Source: Patella vulgata (Eukaryota; Mollusca; Gastropoda; Patellidae). Taken from it: a stretch of DNA of 64,000 nt. The notes beneath the pieces were generated by a model, which saw only the letters and a program-made list of their open reading frames with translations, had not been told where the DNA came from and did no database searches. Shown here one piece after another: positions 1 to 12,556 of this stretch. The position numbers were made by a program, and so were the translations under genes. Positions within the stretch are counted from its first letter, which is position 1, and the number at the start of each line of letters is the position of its first letter. The stretch is taken from contig NC_065881.2 of NCBI RefSeq assembly GCF_932274485.2, forward strand, positions 65,454,702-65,518,701, read 5' to 3'.

Positions 1-3000
1 ATCTGTTGTTTAGATTTGATAGTATCACTTAGTTCATAGAATCAAGACCCTACTACATGTAGATACATGATCACACTGTTTAAATATTAGACTATTCTTT
101 GTTTAAACCAAATTGTACCAGAGATCGCAACTAAACAGCTCAATATTTAACAGTGATTTCCCTGGTTCTACAAATTCATGCAAATTCATGGATATCCATG
201 CATATTAGTCTCATTTTAAAAACGTTATTTTTAACTTTATGCTCATTGATACAATCTATGATCCGGAATTTTATCATTTGAATATATTTATAACAGCACA
301 TATAGGTTAATATGTACAAAACTCAGACACGAAAGAATCAATAATGCATACATTATTCAAATTCATATGAGAATAACATGCTTTATTCAATTTATTGTGA
401 CGTGTCCATACCCACAGCGGTATAAACCCTTTATTCCTTATCATTGATAAATGTGTTAAAAGTTATACTAAGTTCAAATATTATCAATTTTTATAACTGA
501 ATACAAGTTTGACCCTTTACACATTTTGCATATTTTTCAGACATCAATCTTGTTGTGTAAATATAAAGTAGGAGTTTGTTATTTACATTATATGTTCTTC
601 TAGACATAAATTAAATATTGATCAACAAACAGACCCAATTCAACAGCTATAACAAATTCTAAAATAATGTTAATTTCATGTCAAATCTTTTGTTCCATCA
701 TGCTATCTGATATCCATAAATATATGACATTTGAATTTTGTTTTGCCAAATTATGCTTCCAGCATTGAATAAGCTTAATCAAATTGACACAAATTCTATA
801 TCTGTGCTTCTAGGTCAGAATATATAAGCTTGAAACACTGGATAGTCTGACTATCGGAGGAGTACACATGGCTAACAATTGTTTTTTTATTTTTTCTTTC
901 CACACATAAACTGCTGCATTTATCGAACGTACCTTCTATTGTAATTAAATTTCCACGTTAATTAATGAACAACAGGTGGACTCACAGTAGTTTACGATCC
1001 GACTTTATGAGTATCTTATTGCCCGAATAAATCCAGCAGAGCGACATAAAGCATGTAGCTCTAGCAGGGCTAGTATTCACGTCTGCTCACCATGTGATTT
1101 CTTATTCAATGAATCTAATAACATCAATAGATGACCTCTTAATCTACATCGACAATTCTTTTTGACTTGGTACCCTTTATTGTTTACCCTACATTTATCA
1201 CATCCATTCGAACAATTCACCAACAGTAAAAACAGTCCACGTCCTACCTTTTCTTCCAATACTGAATAAATACCCACCACATGTACATGTATTGATGTAA
1301 ATGCTCACACAGTGTTTTGTTCATTCATACATTGATCGTGGAGTCACAGATAGTTGGAGCTACCAAGTATCTCTTATAAACAGACATTTGGTATCAATCT
1401 ATAATACTGAGTTCATTTAGTTGACTTTTTCCACACATAAATGCCAGGGAGATAACATTCAATATCAAATTATAATATCGCTATTGTTCATTACATTGTT
1501 GATAAAAAGTTTTAACAAAATCAATTATGATTCACATAATTTTAACAGTTCTTGATACTAAACTTTGATCTCCATTCCACAGATGTAACAATATTTGATT
1601 GTTATGAACTGGAATTGAAGTTAAAAGAAGAATATTTTGAATCTCGAGTGTCAAATGGTCAACAAATGAGTAGCAGAGGGCATCTAAATCTCCAATGAAA
1701 TAACTTCCTGTGTGATCAAAGCTAAACAATAACCAACTACATGATTCAATAATAAACTTTGTTATGGTTTCTATCAGTCAGTACTTGTTCTATTCTTCCT
1801 TTAAAGACCCTAACCTATCACAGCCATAGTAATCTACTTGTCAAAAATCTATGAGGCGGACAGGTATTATTCCATGACACAGGTCAAGCCAAAAACTTTG
1901 TTATTGTGTTCATTCACAGATTATACAATAGAGAAATTGAATTTAGAGACATACTTGTCACCTCTGGTATATTAGAATAGAAAGATTAGAGAAAGTCATT
2001 TGGAGGATCAAAGGGTTAAAAGGAATATGGATATTATCCTTCATTCAACTATGAACTGTATTTCCTACATATTATAGTTATTTATTCAAGTCTATCAGTA
2101 CATACAATGCATTGAGTATAATAATACAATATTTTACAATACATTAAGCTTGTAGCGATATGAATGAAATTATTTTGTTTACATAACGTCTACACTAATA
2201 ACCTTGATACATACAAACAATTTCAGGCAAATTACAAATCATATGATCACACTAATCTACTCCAAATTACTAAAGCCATACATACATGTACATGTATAGT
2301 TACAAAACTAAATATCATTGCTCTCTACTCTGATATCAATCATTTGTTTTAAATAATAGCTATTTTCAATTAATATTGCAAGTACCATACATTTACTATG
2401 TCATTGCTTGGATCTTTGATAATTCAGTGAGTCTAAGTTTATTCCTTAAAGTATGGTATTATTCTCTACCCAAGAGTGATAATGTCCCTTCGATTCAAAA
2501 TAGGCTAAATGTTTTAATACACACTCTGAGAGTTTTCATATTGATTACATTTTTAATTAATTTCCTATTATATTCCCAGTAAGATTAAGAATAATCCTGT
2601 AATCTGAATCTTCATCTCACGCAACAACCACAAATCATATTGTCAAACAGACTTAAAATGACAAGCATAACAATTCATCACCCATATCCCATCTGTTACA
2701 CTCTTCAAAATACATTTTGCTATATGAATTATTAATTTATTAAAATGACAGGCTTGTTTGAGTGATTGGCAACTGATTGATAAGATAAATCTTCAAGTCT
2801 AGCCAGACAGAACTTGACAGTTTGATAACAACCATTAGTACCAATCCTTCTCATCATTTCTATATAGAATAATGAAACACTTCTACCCATAATATTATCG
2901 TTTTATAATAGTGGGTCTGCCCAATTAAATTATCATTTTCAAATTAGTCGCAAGAATCAAAATGAGTTTGTAAACAATTAATGAAAATATTCTTTAGACT

Positions 3001-3060
3001 GTAGGTCCCTACATGTATTTGTATAAAATGTTTAGACAACATATAGTTTTTAAGATAGTT
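1..3060. other. AT-rich noncoding stretch
   Basis: No reading frame with convincing protein character or paired splice sites was found on either strand. The DNA is AT-rich and unique-looking apart from scattered 'acatgta' words. Short ORFs here have no recognisable motif. It could be a long intron or the far 5'/3' flank of a gene lying to the left. Confidence 0.5.
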
Positions 3061-3480
3061 TGCCGGGCAACAAAACATACGCCTACAGCAGCTAAATCGT
3101 CCGGGCGGTCGACAAGGGTTGTCGCATATTTATTCTTTTGTAGGTAATTGGGGGCATTTACAAAACCATTTCATACAGATCAGATTATCATTTTTCATTT
3201 TACTAATTTAAATAATGCATATAAATTTCATACAGATCGGATGATAACTTTTGTCATTCGAACATTCACAAGGTTCACAAAGTAAAACAAGGGTCATAAC
3301 TCTAGAAATAATTGACGGAAATTGCTGAAATTGAATAGACTTCCGTTTCACAAATTTAAATGATGCATATAAATTTCATACAAATCGGATGATAATTTTC
3401 ATCAATTGATCATTAACAAGTTTGAACAAAGTGCAACAGGGGCCATAACTCTAGACGTAATAACCAGAAATTGCTGAAAT
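3061..3480. repeat. Dispersed repeat, about two tandem units
   Basis: Two diverged units follow each other, each carrying 'atttcatacagatcgg', 'gataacttttgtcatt', 'cataactctaga' and 'gaaattgctgaaatt'. The same family, including its first part 'gttgtcgcatatttattctt', recurs at 5361-5980. The family is not one I can name. Confidence 0.7.
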
Positions 3481-3734
3481 TCAATAGGCTTCTTCGTTTC
3501 ACTAAAGCCCGGCCCATACCGCTACAACTACACACAACCCGACAGGACTCAGCGTCTTGGGTAGTTGTACAAAAAAATCGGGTCGCGTCTTTACTTCACT
3601 TGCCTACGACGGTACCAGTCCACACAGGCCCGACTCTCACAGATTATGCATCGCGAGTTACTCCACTTCCCTCTAGCGAGTGATTCTAAAAGTAAACCGG
3701 AAGCATAAAAGTGACATTATATTTTGCCAAGGTG

Positions 3735-3835
3735 CCGCTGAAGTTGACTGCTGGGTTGTAGAGACATGGGCGTGCCTTCCATATGTTAATCAACTCATCC
3801 TCTCTCTCTTCTGTCCAAAAATCTGCCATCTTGAA
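3735..3835 (-). pseudogene. MADF/Myb-SANT-like domain fragment
   Basis: Read on the minus strand from an ATG near 3835, the frame gives MADFWTEEREDELINIWKAR and then PCLYN. The pattern W-T-x-E-x(4)-L-I-x-x-W-x-x-R-P-C-L-Y is the first helix and start of the second helix of MADF / Myb-SANT-like DNA-binding domains. After this the frame continues but the rest of the domain (about 60 residues) is not recognisable, and no good splice donor lies where the similarity ends. The surrounding 3500-4020 is clearly richer in GC and CpG than its neighbourhood. MADF proteins are the usual second ORF of PIF/Harbinger DNA transposons, so a decayed or internally deleted transposon is the likeliest source. A truncated host gene or a real first exon is possible. 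Confidence 0.35.
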
Positions 3836-4020
3836 TTTTCCCGGGAAAACAAGGAGCACTGGCACATGACCTGCACAGTCACATGAGTAAATGCTACTCT
3901 CTGATTGGCTAAACAACAGTAAGACAATTGATCGTGTCGTGTGAGTGTTTGTAGTTTTGACAAGATGAGTGCATAGTGGTAACCAGGGCACTGGTAAATT
4001 CGAGACTTAGCCTCGCTTTC

Positions 4021-5360
4021 CCATTTTTAAATTAAATTTTTAAATGACAAACTGTTTTAATCTAGTTAAAAATCTTGAGTATCCGATGCCATCGACAGTT
4101 GATTATGGTCTTGTTTTGTAAATAAATGTCTAATTAATAGTTTATATAACATTTCGGGACCAAAGAAAGACCTGCAATAGGCAAATTTAGCTATTGTATA
4201 ATGTATATATGTTTAAGTCACTAAATCTTCTTGATTAATTTTATTTGGATTTATTTTTTCCCCACAAAACAATATAACTACTGAATGATTAATTATTATT
4301 AAAAGTACAAAACTAATTTCAAATTCTCCTTTGTATAATACATACATGAGGTAATCAATTCAGTATTCATTTGGCAAAGTATGAAAGCTTTCTTGCCAAT
4401 GTAATTTTAGACCCTTTTTTATTAAAGTAATGTACATCCCAGCACTGACTTGCATCTTGGCAGAAAATTGATTTCTGATGAAAATCCCATGAACAAATCA
4501 GAAATGATTAAGATCCAAGAGCTTTTTCTAAGTTAACATGTATAGTTAAAGGGGGATTACTCCTTCAGTACAAATAAGTTATAACCTGAAAACTCATCTT
4601 GTTGAGTATGATGGTATATCTTCAACATCATATGTAAATATCACGATTATAAAGTAACAAAGGATGTGAGTCACAGCTACAGTATGATCTCAACCAAAAA
4701 TTGGTTCCTTTCTATGATACATGTAGCTACATGTATATCTGTCCAATCTTACACAATGGTTAGTTTGGGAACATTTGGTGGGCAGACATCATTTTATTAT
4801 CAAGTGATTCCAGGCTGTTCCAGACTTCTCAGAAAATGCACAAATTTTTTTTATGACATCTTTGAAGATAAATTGTAAACTTTTAGCACCCTATAAATGT
4901 TTATAATACAAGATAGTAGGCCCTACCACATATTGCATTTGTATAAAATAATTTAAAGATTTGTGTGTGTGTGGTATGACAGCCATTTTAAACCAGATGT
5001 CAATAATGGCTACAAATATGCTTTAGTCATGCAATGGTAAATAATTGTAAATTCAGGAAACAGAGCATAATGTATTTTTTTGTTACAGGAAACCATACAT
5101 CAATAATTAGATGACGGAATAATGACATCATAATTTGATTGGTACAACCAGCAAATCAACAAAAATATCTTGTGTGTTATAATTCCCCTTCTCTTTCAAT
5201 ATTATTTCATGAATTAGCTCTAAGAATAATCTTCATATCATGAATCAAACATTATTAATGAACCCTGTTATAGCTGTAGGTCATGAATAAAGTAAACAAA
5301 AATTATTCATTCAATCTCGACCTGAAAATAAAAACAGCCAATGTTGAAGTTTTACTTCCT
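4021..5360. other. Noncoding stretch, nothing recognised
   Basis: AT-rich DNA with short ORFs only. No splice-bounded coding segment, RNA gene or clear repeat was seen. Confidence 0.4.
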
Positions 5361-5980
5361 TGCTGCAAATTATAAAGATAGGTTGCCAGGTAGTGAAAAA
5401 TATTGCCACTGCAGCTAAATTGTCCAAGCAGTTGACAAGTGTTGTCGCATATTTATTCTTTTGTAGGTAATGGGAGCATTTACAAGACACTGATATCAAT
5501 TTATTACATATGGAATGATAACTTTTGTCGTTCAAGCATTCACAAGGTTCTAAAAAGTGAAACAAGAGACATAACTCTGGTAGTAATTCACAGATATTGA
5601 GAGAGAGATAGAAATGGGGTTTAACGTCCACTCGACACAAACTAGGTCATTTAGAGACTAACATATGGTTTATTTTTATTTCAATAATTCGCTTGCGCGT
5701 AGGGGTCTTTAGCAGTGGGACGAAACCGGAGGACCCGGAGAAAACCCACAAGGTTGGACAGGCGACCCTACTCCTTGCCACGTACAACCGGGGATTCGAA
5801 ACCACGCCAGTTGACTCAATGACAGGCTTTATGATACAGTGCGCACGTGCTAACCATTCAGCCATCCAACCCCCCTCACAGATATTGAAATCTGATAGGA
5901 TAATTTGTTTTACTAATTTAAATAATGTTAATGAATTTCATACAGATCAGATCAGATGATAATTTTGATCAGTTTTCTGG
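5361..5980. repeat. Second copy of the 3.1-kb repeat, split by a SINE
   Basis: 5361-5600 matches 3061-3300 ('gttgtcgcatatttattctt', 'ataacttttgtcgttc', 'acataactctgg'). The repeat resumes at about 5876 with 'tttcatacagatcaga'. The interruption is a SINE flanked by a 13-bp target-site duplication taken from this repeat, so the repeat is older than the SINE. Confidence 0.75.
5601..5875 (-). mobile_element. tRNA-derived SINE, family 1, full-length copy
   Basis: On the minus strand the element starts with a tRNA-like head: an A box in 'tggctgaatggttagcacg' and a B box in 'ggtttcgaatccccgg', about 50 bases apart. A conserved middle ('ggttttctccgggtcctccg') and a tail ending '(g)acgttaaaccccatttct' follow. 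It is bounded by the 13-bp direct repeat 'tcacagatattga' at 5588-5600 and 5876-5888, a target-site duplication. Other copies are at 17306, 28045 and 44830. Confidence 0.9.
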
Positions 5981-6455
5981 GTAAAACATCACTTTAAAAC
6001 ATCTTTCCTCAAATTTTATGTCTGCAGACAAAGCCAGTGCTGAGATACAGCCGTTTATTTGTTCAAATGTCAACACAATAAGTACAAACTAAAACTAAGT
6101 AAATAAACCAACTTCTGCTTAATCTTTCAAAACAAAAATTTGATTGTATGGAGCATGTTCCATCATTATTTGAAAAGCACATCAAATAAACGTAACTGAA
6201 CTATTTATTTTCAATACATCCTAAATCAAATGAAGTAAACAGGAAAGTAGATATAATTTCCTTATAGCAACATGCTTAGAAAAATTTTCATGTATTAATC
6301 TTATCTTTTTTTTTAATTTCAGGGAATTCCCTACTTGAATTGTTTCTTTCCAGTGCAATAAGTCATTTACTGATAAATGAATTGCAATGATGAATGATCT
6401 TTGATGTTTTATAGAAACACGTTATATCTTTTTTTTTTATTATTCTAATACTAGC

Positions 6456-6985
6456 AGGATACCCGGCTTCGCTCGGGGGTCATTACTCTGAAACCGGAAG
6501 TGGTAGACTAACGCCACCTGGCCTATGTTACTCCCCGGTCCGAGCTACCCCTATACCCCAAATTTCAGACTCGGAACAGACCTAGTGTAGCCGCCAACCC
6601 CGAACAGACCTAGTGTAGCCGCCAACCCCGATCAGACCTAGTGTAGCCGCCAACCCTGAACAGACAGACTTCGCTCGGAAGTGGTAGACAAACGCCACCT
6701 GGCCTATGTTACTCCCCGGTCCGAGCTACCCCTATACCCCAAATTTCAGACTCGGGGCAGACCAAGTGTAGCCACCAACCCCGAACAGACCGGCTTCGCT
6801 CGGGGGTCATAACTCCGAAACCGGAAGTGGTAGACTAACGCTACCTGGCCTATGTTACTCCCCGGTCCGAGCTACCCCTATACCCCAAATTTCAGACTCG
6901 GGGCAGACCTAGTGTAGCCGCCAACCCCGAACAGACAGACAGACAGACAAACGACAGTCACAAATATATACATTTATATAGATAT
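6456..6985. repeat. GC-rich compound tandem repeat
   Basis: About three units of 'cccggcttcgctcgggggtc' followed by 'gaaaccggaagtggtagac', 'cacctggcctatgttactcc' and 'ccccaaatttcagactcggg' occur in a strongly AT-rich setting. A subrepeat of about 28 bases ('cagacctagtgtagccgcca') is reiterated three times near 6590-6660. The block ends in a (cagA)n run and 'atatatacatttatatagat', the sort of end seen on some dispersed non-LTR or unclassified elements. No protein-coding part is visible. Confidence 0.75.
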
Positions 6986-7127
6986 TGCTATTTCAAAAAT
7001 GATTGAAAATATGATTGTGACATCGGTCAATTTTTGAAATTTCTTTCTAGATTTCTTTGTTTATATTAGTAAAATTGGATTACACTTAATTTCTAATTAA
7101 TTCAAATGATGTAAATTTGTTCAGTGA

Positions 7128-7153
7128 TACCCCCCCCCCCCAAAAAAAAAAAA
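7128..7153 (+). repeat. Homopolymer junction poly-C/poly-A
   Basis: A run of C is followed directly by a run of A. Such runs are length-unstable and prone to assembly or sequencing error. Confidence 0.8.
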
Positions 7154-7753
7154 CATTTCTGATTATAGTATAGTGCAAGGCATTTTATCCTGGGGGTCAA
7201 TCCCGGTCAACACAAATTTTGCACCACAAGGTCACAGACAACTTTTCATGTCTAAAAATCATATCGCTTCAATCTGTCTGTTGATATTTGTTAGCTATTC
7301 CAAATATTTTTTTCTGATCATTTTGAAACTACATGTATCTTTGAAAACTATCATAAAAGTATTTTGGCATCATTTCTCTGTTATGCCAATCTTCATTCAA
7401 CAATATAACTTGAGTATCTTAACGGCAAATTAATAAACAACATATACTATCAAGTGTGGTTTAATCGATAACTGCGAGACAGTACATTGTAAGTTTTATA
7501 TCTAGCAATATCTTACACACCAGACATTAAACAACCTAAAATACAAACACTATCCCGCATATGCATTTCAATGAAATCGTCATGCAATTCCCCTACTTTA
7601 TCTGGCATAAACAACTAATTATTGCCACGTTGCCTGTACATTATTTTCACATCTGTATTTTAAGTATTAAGAATTCTTGGATCATTAGGGTAACAAGCCA
7701 ACAGTGAGGCTGATGTCCCCCGCCAAAATCCCAAAATAAATAGATGACACATA

Positions 7754-8276
7754 TTAAACATACATTATGCAAGAGCTAAATCTGATTATTGCAAGTCTGA
7801 ATTTAGGCTTCAGATGTTATAGAAATTATGAATTAGATCTTTATTTAAACAACAAGCCCAAAATCAACTCTGTAGACCCACGGATGGCTCGGCTACAGCT
7901 CGGATTTAAATAGGATTTCACTAATTGATTAAATCAAATATGGCGCAACCTGATGAAAATATGTCAGTTAGATCGAAGCTAAATGATAGAGTGTACTTAG
8001 CGAGACCGCTGTAGAGCGTTTCCGTATGCCATTGAAAACTTTTCTTGATAATCGAGATATGTAGGTGAAGTAAACGCCTGTCAATCAAACGATCGGCCAA
8101 GGTGAAGACGCATTTCGCTACCATTTCTTGTCAAATATTACAACGATGATAACTATGTTCAGAATAAAGTAATTTGACTGAAATTTTCAATATATTCTTC
8201 TTTCATCATCTACTTTTGAACTGTTATAGCAAGAATGGCCAACTCTCTATAAAAATCTCCCATAATGTATCTTTAA
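7754..8276. mobile_element. TTAA-bounded MITE, family A, long copy
   Basis: It begins 'ttaaacatacattatgcaag' and ends with the inverted version 'cataatgtatctttaa'. Both ends carry TTAA, the target site of piggyBac-type transposases. The interior ('gagctaaatctg', 'aataaagtaatttga', 'gaaattttcaatatattc') matches the shorter copies at 20045-20380 and 21580-21911. At 523 bp this is the longest of the three and may be closest to the parent form. No transposase frame is present, so it is non-autonomous. The superfamily is inferred from TTAA and the TIR only. Confidence 0.65.
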
Positions 8277-9570
8277 TTAATCGCACATTTATTTTTTTCA
8301 AAAGTATCGAGCAATCAAACTATACACTAAGTTTCATCACACTCTATCAGATAGAATCAATATTATCTTGTCCCAAAGCATCGACCAATGAAATTGATTA
8401 GCTCTGCTTAGCTTCAGCTCGGAATGTTAATCATTGAACTCAGTCAAGACATTCACCTAATGAACATCTACATCAAGTTTAAACATTCTACCTCAATTAA
8501 AAGCAGAGTTATTGTGTTACAAAGTCTCGACCAATCCAATTTCCTTATCGCTCTGTTTACCCTCAGCAGAAAATGTTCTTTATCAAACTTAGTCAAGGTA
8601 TGGATGTAATAAAGCTATACACCAAGTGTCCTCACTCTCACTTAATTAGAACTTAAGTTATCATTTCCCAAAGCTTATCGCTCTGTTTACCCTAGCTCAA
8701 TTAGAAGGACAGTTATTGTGTTCCAAAGTCTTGGCCAATCAAATTGCTTATCGCTCTGCTTATTCTCTGCAGAAAATGCTCATTATCGAACTTAGTCAAT
8801 GTATTGATGTAATGAAACTATACACATATAGCCCGTTCAGACGCTTATTTTTAAACCAGTTCATAATCGCTGGGGTTTTTAAGACAGCATCGTGTTGCGC
8901 TCACACGTACTATAAGCCAAACCAGTTTAACTATTCTGACCTCTTCAGTCGGAGGTTAGAGTTAACTGCTCATGGGTAGCTTCATATTCTTTATTCGGTT
9001 CTCGCACGCTTTCGATAACATTGGCACTGTCTGACCCCAATATTTTCACAGGAATGTAACTAACTGCGTACTGTGCATGCTTGAAGCAAGCTGGAGCTGG
9101 GGTTTTTAAGCCAACCCGTTCAGACGGCTAAGATGAACCAGTTTAAAATAAAAAGCCTTCTCGAAGACAGGTCGCGAGCAGGGGTTTATAAACTGGTTTA
9201 TTTGCCCCACATTTGCGTTCAGACGCTTAAGTTAAACTGGTTTAACGATCCCCAGGGTTTTTAAACCAGTTTAAAGCGTCTGAACGGGCTATAAGTTTCA
9301 TCACTCTCACTTAATTAGAACTAAAGTTATCGTGTCCCAAAGAATCAACCAATCAAATTGCTTATCTCTGCTTACCCTAAGCAGAAAATGCTCATCTTCG
9401 AACTCCATCAAGACATTGACCTAATAAACACCTCCACTAAGTTTGAACATTCTAGCTCAATTAGAAAGTGAGTTATTGTGTCCCAAAAAGTGTGACGGAC
9501 AGACGGACGTAAGACAGACAGACAAAGCCATTTTAATAGTCCCCTGCTTTCTTCGTAAGGCGGGGGACAA
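8277..9570. repeat. Degenerate tandem array, unit about 150 bp
   Basis: Diverged units share 'gcttatcgctctgcttaccc', 'cagaaaatgctcattatcga', 'aaactatacaccaagtttc', 'cacttaattagaact' and 'gtgtcccaaagcatcgacca'. The array is interrupted by a palindromic element at 8829-9291. It ends with a (gacag)n tract near 9500 and 'cctgctttcttcgtaaggcg'. A single diverged unit lies at 18047-18245. No coding content. Confidence 0.75.
8829..9291. mobile_element. Multi-palindromic TIR element (foldback-like)
   Basis: The termini are exact inverted repeats: 'tatagcccgttcagacgctt' on the left and 'aagcgtctgaacgggctata' on the right. Flanks of TA (or TATA) suggest a TA target. The terminal motif recurs inside, in both orientations, near 9118 ('cccgttcagacggctaagat') and 9214 ('gcgttcagacgcttaagtta'), with accompanying 'aaactggttt/aaaccagttt' pairs. 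It sits between 'actatacac' and 'aagtttcatc', which are contiguous in other units of the host array. That marks it as an insertion into the array. No transposase is encoded. Confidence 0.8.
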
Positions 9571-9599
9571 TAATATAACAGGTTTCTGATAAAGACACA

Positions 9600-10780
9600 C
9601 AAGGTACAGTATCATTATGTCACATCAACCTACCAACAAACAAAAATTTATTCTATACAAATTTGCTTTAGCAACATCGAGTATCTATTGTAGATTTGAT
9701 TAGGATTTACAAACATGGAGGTACCAGTAGCTAAAATATAAAGTTCTCCTGTGAATCTGTAATATTTAGTGACATTGACGCCGTAAATAAATAGACATAC
9801 ACAAAAGCTTATATTTACTGTGTTCATTGTATAAGTATGCTAATTATAAAATGGAGTGTGAGAATTCTACATAATCAACTAGAATTACATGAACATTAAA
9901 CATTATGTTGATAATTAAACTATAGAATGATAAGACAGGTTCAATTTGTCTGAAAGTTTGAGACATAGACACATAGTAGGATGTTTGCCTTCTGCAGGCT
10001 TTTCATCTGTTTATCTCTAAACTCTAAGCTTCCAATCTAAACAACTTAGTTTTTCTCAAAGAGTAGTTTTGTTTTGGAAAAAAACAGATTATGTACATGG
10101 AATTCCATGTCAATTTGCACATTCCTTCAAAATCAACTGAATATTTGCATGTATTTAAGGCTGAAAAAACTGACATAAAAAAAAATAATTTAAATTTGTT
10201 TTCTAATATATTTAGCCTGGCTAAACTCTCTCTGAACTACAATTTGATTTCAGCAATCTTAAAATCAGACAACTGAAATCATTTGACCTCGTGCAGATGA
10301 AAAATATTTTTATTTGAATTTTAGCATCTTCCAATTTTCACAATGTATGTAATGATGCATTTACAGAGTGTCTAAAATCCAACATATTGTGATACTCAGT
10401 CATGCTTATTGCATTTACATGCAAAATACATAAATTAGAATACAATGCAGTATAAAAATTAACAATTAAAATTACATACATAAAATCATTTGTGACTTTG
10501 TTAGTGTGTAATGTACATGTATTCACAATGATAAACGAAATCAACAAGTACATAAATATGCAGATCTTATTGTTTTTACTCTAAGTCTACATTTATAATA
10601 TTTAACTCAAAAATATATAAATTTCTCCAAACATTTAAGATCTGAAAAATTTGTTCATAAAAGCACTTAAACAGGAGCATGTAATTTATGCTTGAGCACA
10701 ATATTGTAAATGTGTAATTAATAAATCAATTGGACATACAGAGATAGTTTGTGTAGCTAATCGATGATGTATTTTATGTT
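9600..10780. other. Noncoding stretch, nothing recognised
   Basis: AT-rich; only shadow ORFs and no splice-bounded coding candidate. Confidence 0.4.
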
Positions 10781-10788
10781 GTACTTAC

Positions 10789-10875
10789 ACGCTTGACAGT
10801 TTTTCTCCTCATTACTACCCCACTGGTACCTGCTATATCTGTCATAATACCATTTACATATAAACCAGCTTCCCA
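10789..10875 (-). CDS. Candidate coding exon, gene off left edge
   Basis: On the minus strand a plausible acceptor (a T-rich tract, then 'cctattag') precedes 29 open codons ending in a strong donor, cgt|GTAAGT. The peptide reads WEAGLYVNGIMTDIAGTSGV then VMRRKTVKR; alternatively translation starts at the internal ATG (10845), giving MTDIAGTSGVVMRRKTVKR. The exon would end in phase 0. I do not recognise the protein. It may belong with the minus-strand first exon at 13627-13731, which also ends in phase 0, with the remainder of the gene beyond the left edge. Without transcript data it could still be a chance ORF. Confidence 0.35.
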
Positions 10876-12472
10876 CTAATAGGTTAACATAACAAACTAA
10901 TCCAATTTCTCTTAATAACTTCACCACTAGAATTAATGACCAATAGCATGTCCATCAAAATCTATACACAAAACCCATAGCACTGGCCTTGATCCCATAA
11001 ATTTAACTGACAATGATTTACTTATATAAGTATTAAATTACATATTGAGAATTCCCACTGCAGACTACAATTTCAAACCAATATGTCCTCGATTAGACTG
11101 AAAGTATGCTGTCTACTTCCTCCAGTTGAACTACTGTATGAGTAATATGGTTTTATAGCAGACTGTAAATCAATAACATGCTTCCCTCTTATTGAAACAG
11201 GCAAATCTAGATTCAATGTAAATTCTAACAGTTGGTATTCACAAGATGTATGGAATCATTCAAATTGTCAACAAATCAGCTGGTCAGCTGGTCAAATTAA
11301 TACTATGGTTAATAAAATATTACAGTCTGACCGTTGACCGTGGATCACACATTCTTTGATATGTCTGACTGTTTGGCAAATCCAGATGTTCCATCATTGA
11401 TTAGAATCTTATTTCCTGGAAGTCTTTCACTAAATACTGATTGGGTACCAAGATAATGTGCACAGAAACAGTTGAAATAATTCCTGCTTTATTGAAATTC
11501 GCCGTTATGGAAATAGTACCAGACATAAACAGAATTACTCACGATTTATCCACCGTTTTTCCAAAATCAATACTTTCATGTGGAAGGAGGATGGAGAAAA
11601 CAGTGTCTATAGATTTAGATGAGTCAGTGTGTAGATACATTAAGTGTTCAGAGTGGATAGATTGATGCGTGAACAAGAAACTGACGGAATTTTAAGACGT
11701 CTGCCTAACTTCATCAAAGACACATAAAGACCAGAGAGAGGGAGAACCAAAATATCGGGGACCCAATTTAATTTCTACTCCGAAATCAATAGACTTACTT
11801 ATGTAGATTTTCATAATACATATTGATGAAGCAGTTACATAGACAGTTAAACAAATGAACAATTAATAACATGTTTCATGTCTTAGAGACAAGATGTTAC
11901 AATAAATTTGTTTTTAAAACTGTCTTATCCTTGACTGTTTGATTAATACAGGATTGACTGTATGTATTGAAATAAAAGAATAAATAGCCATTTATTGAAA
12001 TAAATGGATATTTGAACCATCAAATCTTATTACACTGGGGATCACATGTACACGTGTTTAATGAATACATTCAATGGCACCATTAAATTTAGATTACTAA
12101 ATGAACTCAATACACCAAATACATCTTGTAAATAGGATTGTCCATAAATCTGATAAACAACATTATAATTATTCTCTAGAAATACATAAACAACTTATAA
12201 AGACAGAATCCGGTTAATTTGAACAGTTCAAGCTTCAAACACTTTGTGAAAATTCCCAGGGAGCCTGTTAGTTTAATTCGACTAGATGCCTCAAGAGACT
12301 TGATCGTCATCTTCATTACCCTGTTCTTTATGTCTAGTAATCTAATAGAAATAATTAAACTGGGCATGTAATGAAGAACATTTCACTTAAACCTGTTTCA
12401 TATCAATAATAAAGGTCTCTGTCTCGTTATATTAACTGATAGAAAACTCTGATAAAATTAAAATGGACTTAC

Positions 12473-12556
12473 CGAGATATCTAATTGGTTTAAATCCATT
12501 CTTAATGTATGAGAAATCCAGACAGATAAATTTAATTCAACACCACTGACTTTCAT
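12473..12556 (-). CDS. Candidate first exon ending in GTAAGT
   Basis: ATG at 12556 opens 28 codons (MKVSGVELNLSVWISHTLRM then DLNQLDIS) and ends phase 0 at tcg|GTAAGT. No acceptor compatible with the phase of the 13627-13731 exon was found upstream, so if real it is an alternative first exon. No known motif. The evidence is only an ATG plus a donor, which chance can supply in DNA of this length. Confidence 0.2.

Noticed and set aside
1077-1280. Minus-strand cysteine-rich ORF near a GTAGGA donor
   Set aside because: No homology recognised, no supportable start or acceptor, and partly similar in wording to the noncoding 20.5-kb region; chance is likelier.
5647-5959. ORFs on both strands with 'PEDPEKTHKVGQ' and 'WVFSGSSGF' peptides
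   Set aside because: They read through the tRNA-derived SINE; the same peptides recur at the other SINE copies.
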